A stretch of DNA of 34,889 nucleotides, taken from assembly GCA_905234665.1 (NCBI GenBank), contig CAJOIV010000033.1, positions 1-34,889 of the forward strand, written 5' to 3'. Position 1 is the first letter of the stretch. Each line of letters begins with the position of its first letter. The position numbers and the translations under genes were made by a program. Source of the DNA: an uncultured Bacteroidales bacterium (lineage in GTDB: Bacteria; Bacteroidota; Bacteroidia; Bacteroidales; P3). Of the stretch, positions 32,044 to 34,889 are shown piece by piece. The notes below the pieces were generated by a model. It was not told where the DNA came from. It saw only the letters and a program-made list of their open reading frames with translations, and did no database searches.

Positions 32044-33207
32044 ATGAATCCGGCCTCACGCGCCCTATTTCGCCTCTTCCGCGCCAACGAGACCCGCGTG
32101 CACGAGCTGAACTACCTCTTCTGGGAGTGCACCACGCGCTGCAACCTGTGCTGCCGCCACTGTGGGAGCGATTGCAAGGACTGCAGTGGTGAAAAGGATA
32201 TGCCCTTCGAGGACTTCCTGAAGGCATTCGACACCATCCCTGCCGACAAGCGACCACACCCCTTCACCGTCGTCATCACAGGCGGCGAACCCCTCCTGCG
32301 GCCCGACCTTCCAGAGATAGGGAAAGAGCTTCGCAGGCGCGGCGTGGGCTGGAGCATCGTCAGCAACGGATGGCTCTACGACGAAGAGATGCACCGGCGG
32401 CTCATGGCCGCCCAGATGGGTGCCCTGACCATCAGCCTCGACGGACTGGAGGAAGACCACGACTGGATGCGCGGATGCGAAGGCAGCTTTGCCCGCGCCA
32501 TCAACGCCATAGCCATCGCCGCCCGGCATCCCCGCCTCAACTTTGACGTGGTCACCTGCGTCAACCAGCGCAACCTCCCCCATCTGCAAGAGATTTATGA
32601 CCAGCTCAAAACCTTGGGTGTCAAGCAATGGCGTATCTTCACCATCATCCCCATCGGCCGCGCCCTCGACCACCCCGAACCCGGTGTCCGGGCTGACAAT
32701 CTATACCTCACCGATGCCCAGTTTGTCCAACTCATGGACTTCATCGCCGCCCGGCGAACCGCCGGTGGTATTATGAACACTACGTTTAGCTGCGAAGGCT
32801 ACCTCGGCCCATACGAGTGCAAGGTACGTCAGACTCCCTACTTCTGTCACGCGGGCATCAACATCGCCTCCGTCCTCATCGACGGCACTATCTGCGCCTG
32901 CCCCAACATCGACCGCCAGCATTTCGGCCAGGGAAACATATACACCGACAACCTCTGGGAAGTCTGGAACACACGCTTCCAACCCTTCCGCCACCGTCAA
33001 TGGGCACGGCAGGGTATCTGCAAAGACTGCAAGGTCTTCAAAGACTGCCTCGGCAACGGCATGCACAACTGGCATGCCGTCGGCGACCGACAGGGAGCCA
33101 ACGGCGATAAAGTTCCCCAGGCTATGCCTGGAGATACTTTATCCCTTATCAACTGCCACTACAACAAGATAATCCGCCACCAGACAGGGGACCTCTCTAA
33201 TAGATGA
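32044..33207 (+). CDS. Radical SAM/SPASM enzyme of the rSAM/lipoprotein system (TIGR04133-like)
   Basis: A 387-aa enzyme. Cys 29, 33 and 36 (CTTRCNLCCRHC) bind the S-adenosylmethionine iron-sulfur cluster; TVVITGGEPLLRPDL is the GGEP motif. The C-terminus carries extra cysteines (YFCHAGINIAS, TICACPNID, ICKDCKVFKDCLG) of a SPASM-type domain for auxiliary clusters. Relatives modify peptides or proteins; pairing with a lipoprotein is conserved in Bacteroidetes but the reaction is not known. It starts 7 bp after the lipoprotein and overlaps the next gene by 4 bp. Confidence 0.93.
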   Translation: MNPASRALFRLFRANETRVHELNYLFWECTTRCNLCCRHCGSDCKDCSGEKDMPFEDFLKAFDTIPADKRPHPFTVVITGGEPLLRPDLPEIGKELRRRGVGWSIVSNGWLYDEEMHRRLMAAQMGALTISLDGLEEDHDWMRGCEGSFARAINAIAIAARHPRLNFDVVTCVNQRNLPHLQEIYDQLKTLGVKQWRIFTIIPIGRALDHPEPGVRADNLYLTDAQFVQLMDFIAARRTAGGIMNTTFSCEGYLGPYECKVRQTPYFCHAGINIASVLIDGTICACPNIDRQHFGQGNIYTDNLWEVWNTRFQPFRHRQWARQGICKDCKVFKDCLGNGMHNWHAVGDRQGANGDKVPQAMPGDTLSLINCHYNKIIRHQTGDLSNR

Positions 33208-33770
33208 AGAAGACTCTCAATATCTGGACATTTCTCGGCATAACGTTGATTGCAGCAATCGGATCCGCGGCCATTACCGGAGTGCTCCTCATCTCCTTCG
33301 AAAAGATAAAACCCCTTATCCTATGGATAGGTGCCGCAGTATGGTTGACAGGGATTTCCTGCACATCCATCTACATAAAGAAAAAAATATCCAAGAAGAA
33401 ACAGGCGTTTATCATTATGGGAATTCACTACGCCCTCTTTCTTCTCTCCTTACTGTGCTATCCCGCAGGTTTCTTCTGGTGGATAAGCATGCTCGGGATG
33501 ATGATAATACTCTTCATCGCCAACGCCATTCATACCGACAGTCTCCCAATCCTCCTATTCTACAATATCAACACGCTTTTCTCCATGTCAATGGCTGCGA
33601 CTTTCAACGGACTGATGTACGCCCGCTATATCAGTTCCGACTGGGGCACACTGTACCTGACATTCATTGCCGGGCTCTCCTTTGCCGTCACAGGCTTTAT
33701 CCTATCAGCCATCACTCTCCTCGAAAAGCGCTCTAATTCCGCACCGACAGACTCCGAGACAATCCATTAA
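33204..33770 (+). CDS. Multi-spanning membrane protein coupled to the radical SAM gene
   Basis: A 188-aa protein with about five to six hydrophobic helices (TFLGITLIAAIGSAAITGVL, LILWIGAAVWLTGISCTSIY, IIMGIHYALFLLSLLCYPAG, WISMLGMMIILFIANAI, a segment around residues 113-130, and LYLTFIAGLSFAVTGFILSA) and a short polar tail. No family recognised. The ATG overlaps the radical SAM stop (ATGA, 33204-33207), so it is translated with that enzyme and is probably part of the same function, for example maturation or export of the lipoprotein (inference). Confidence 0.7.
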   Translation: MKKTLNIWTFLGITLIAAIGSAAITGVLLISFEKIKPLILWIGAAVWLTGISCTSIYIKKKISKKKQAFIIMGIHYALFLLSLLCYPAGFFWWISMLGMMIILFIANAIHTDSLPILLFYNINTLFSMSMAATFNGLMYARYISSDWGTLYLTFIAGLSFAVTGFILSAITLLEKRSNSAPTDSETIH

Positions 33771-33800
33771 TTCACCTATTTGGCAAAATAATTTCTCCAT

Positions 33801-33823
33801 GTCGGAAAAAGTTCGTACCTTTG
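33801..33823 (+). promoter_or_regulatory. Promoter of the HigA-like gene
   Basis: GTCGG (33801-33805), 10 bases, then TACCTTTG (33816-33823) and CA; ATG at 33845. Confidence 0.75.
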
Positions 33824-33844
33824 CAGGCGAAAAAAGACAAATAT

Positions 33845-34279
33845 ATGAACGTCACTTTTGAAGACAAGGCATTGGAAGAGTTGTTTCTGTCGGGAAGGAC
33901 AGAATCAAAGAAGTATGCCCGTCTTCCAAAAGATGTGGTGAAAAGGTATATGGCAACGCATCCCGGAGAGTTGGTACGCGACGAAATGCGCGAACGTGGC
34001 CTAACGCAAAGGCAATTAGCTGCTATGGCAGGGCTAAACCCATCCATAGTGAGCGAGGTCGTACGGGGAAAACGCAGCGTTACCGAGGAAATAGCAACTT
34101 CGCTGGAAAAGGCTTTGGGTATCCCCATGGTGATGTGGATGAACCTCCAATCTCAATATGACCACGACACCGCCACTATTGAAGCCAAACAGGAAAGAGT
34201 AGTCCTTACCATCCCCACAAGCGACCGAAACCTGCTCCGCGACCTCTCCCGCCGGTTCGGCTGGGCATGTATGCTATAG
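33845..34279 (+). CDS. HigA-type antitoxin fused to an N-terminal HigB toxin remnant
   Basis: A 144-aa protein. Residues 36-105 are a HigA-type XRE domain (MATHPGELVRDEMRERGLTQ, then RQLAAMAGLNPSIVSEVV and LGIPMVMWMNLQ). Residues 1-35 (MNVTFEDKALEELFLSGRTE, SKKYARLPKDVVKRY) look like the first helices of a HigB/RelE-type toxin. No complete HigB lies next to it. The gene therefore appears to be a toxin-antitoxin operon collapsed by an in-frame deletion that removed most of the toxin. Met 36 (33950) could still act as a start giving plain HigA. It would bind its own promoter region at 33801 (inference). Confidence 0.75.
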   Translation: MNVTFEDKALEELFLSGRTESKKYARLPKDVVKRYMATHPGELVRDEMRERGLTQRQLAAMAGLNPSIVSEVVRGKRSVTEEIATSLEKALGIPMVMWMNLQSQYDHDTATIEAKQERVVLTIPTSDRNLLRDLSRRFGWACML

Positions 34280-34318
34280 AATTAAAACCAAACAATCAAA
34301 CAACAAATCAATAGAATC

Positions 34319-34889
34319 ATGAGCATTATCAAACCCTTCAAGGGCTTCCGCCCGCCCGTCGACATCGTCGAGAAACTGGCTTCCCGTCCCTACGACGTCC
34401 TGAACTCCGAAGAGGCCCGCGTGGAATGCGAGGGCAACCCCTACAGCCTGCTGCACGTCACCAAGGCTGAAATCGACCTTCCCAAAGGCACCGACGAGCA
34501 CTCGCCCGAAGTGTACCTCCAGGTCGTGAAGAACTACAACCTGTTCAAGGACCTCGGCTGGCTGGTCAAGGATGAGGAGGAGAAACTCTACATCTACGCC
34601 CAGAGCATGAACCCCAAGGACAAAGACGCCAAGTGGCAGTACGGCATCGTGGCCTGCGCCTACAGCGAGGACTACGTCAACAAGGTCATCAAGAAACACG
34701 AGCTGACCCGCAAGGACAAGGAAGAGGACCGTATGAAACACGTCCGCATCACCAACGCCAACGTGGAGCCCGTTTTCTTCGCCTATCCCGCCATCGCCCG
34801 CATCGACGAGATCGTGGCCGGCATCACCGCCAAGAAGCCCATCTATGACTTCATCGCCAAGGAAGACGGCTTCGGCCACCGCTTCTGGG
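34319..34889 (+). CDS. DUF1015-family protein, 5' part only
   Basis: The frame opens at ATG 34319 and runs out of the window after 190 codons. The sequence MSIIKPFKGFRPPVDIVEKL, ASRPYDVLNSEEARVECEGN, PYSLLHVTKAEIDLP matches the start of DUF1015 proteins (about 410 aa in Bacteroidetes), often located near D-3-phosphoglycerate dehydrogenase or aminotransferase genes of serine metabolism. The function is not known. It lies 39 bp downstream of the HigA-like gene in an A-rich leader. Confidence 0.88.
   Translation, partial: MSIIKPFKGFRPPVDIVEKLASRPYDVLNSEEARVECEGNPYSLLHVTKAEIDLPKGTDEHSPEVYLQVVKNYNLFKDLGWLVKDEEEKLYIYAQSMNPKDKDAKWQYGIVACAYSEDYVNKVIKKHELTRKDKEEDRMKHVRITNANVEPVFFAYPAIARIDEIVAGITAKKPIYDFIAKEDGFGHRFW

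Overview
The window looks like a chromosome segment of a Bacteroidales bacterium. The evidence is the promoter signature TAnnTTTG (14 good copies counted, usually extended to GTAnnTTTGCA), the near absence of Shine-Dalgarno sites, the gene families present (DUF5686, AbiGi-like, the rSAM/lipoprotein pair, Bacteroidetes-type HU, 4Fe-4S aldo/keto reductase with DUF362) and many lipoprotein signals. Most genes are GC-rich; one hutH line counts 40 G/C in 60. The genus cannot be resolved from sequence alone.

Layout. 1-188: 3' end of an AraC regulator and a long hairpin. 193-6454 (-): envelope genes, namely a beta-barrel protein, a DUF5686 protein, a small helical protein, a cyclophilin-like lipoprotein, and a lipoprotein aldo/keto reductase coupled to a lipoprotein DUF362 protein. 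6662-8257 (-): a ParE/RelE toxin-antitoxin pair and an unrecognised 282-aa protein. 8605-10061: an XRE regulator and an AT-rich, gene-free region carrying at least seven copies of a 15-bp motif, a candidate operator array. 10062-11023 (+): a 38-aa lipoprotein, a DUF1905 protein and a YafQ-type toxin-antitoxin pair. 11184-13145 (-): a small coiled-coil protein and FtcD. 13315-14823 (+): a leaderless double-fibronectin protein and a GH108-type muramidase with a C-terminal membrane anchor. 14898-17848 (-): M13 metallopeptidase and a beta-barrel protein. 18142-18834 (+): HET-C-like metal protein. 18829-20188 (-): GNAT and DUF2156 proteins. 20351-20457: a groEL remnant. 20549-21231 (+): VapBC-type pair.

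21240-25440 is an AT-rich insert (22 G/C in one 60-base line) with an AbiGi-like gene, a short ORF, a zinc-ribbon membrane protein, a secreted paralogue of its ectodomain and a two-helix membrane protein; it is the best candidate for an undescribed system. It is followed by a broken HU gene (25450-25938), groESL on the minus strand behind a strong sigma-54-like promoter, then nif3, a coiled-coil zinc-ribbon protein and hutH (+), the rSAM/lipoprotein operon with a third membrane gene (31662-33770), a HigB/HigA chimera and the start of a DUF1015 gene.

HutH and FtcD are two steps of histidine degradation but are not adjacent. Mobile-genome signs (three toxin-antitoxin pairs, a toxin-antitoxin relic, two pseudogenes, the AT-rich insert) cluster between the housekeeping genes.
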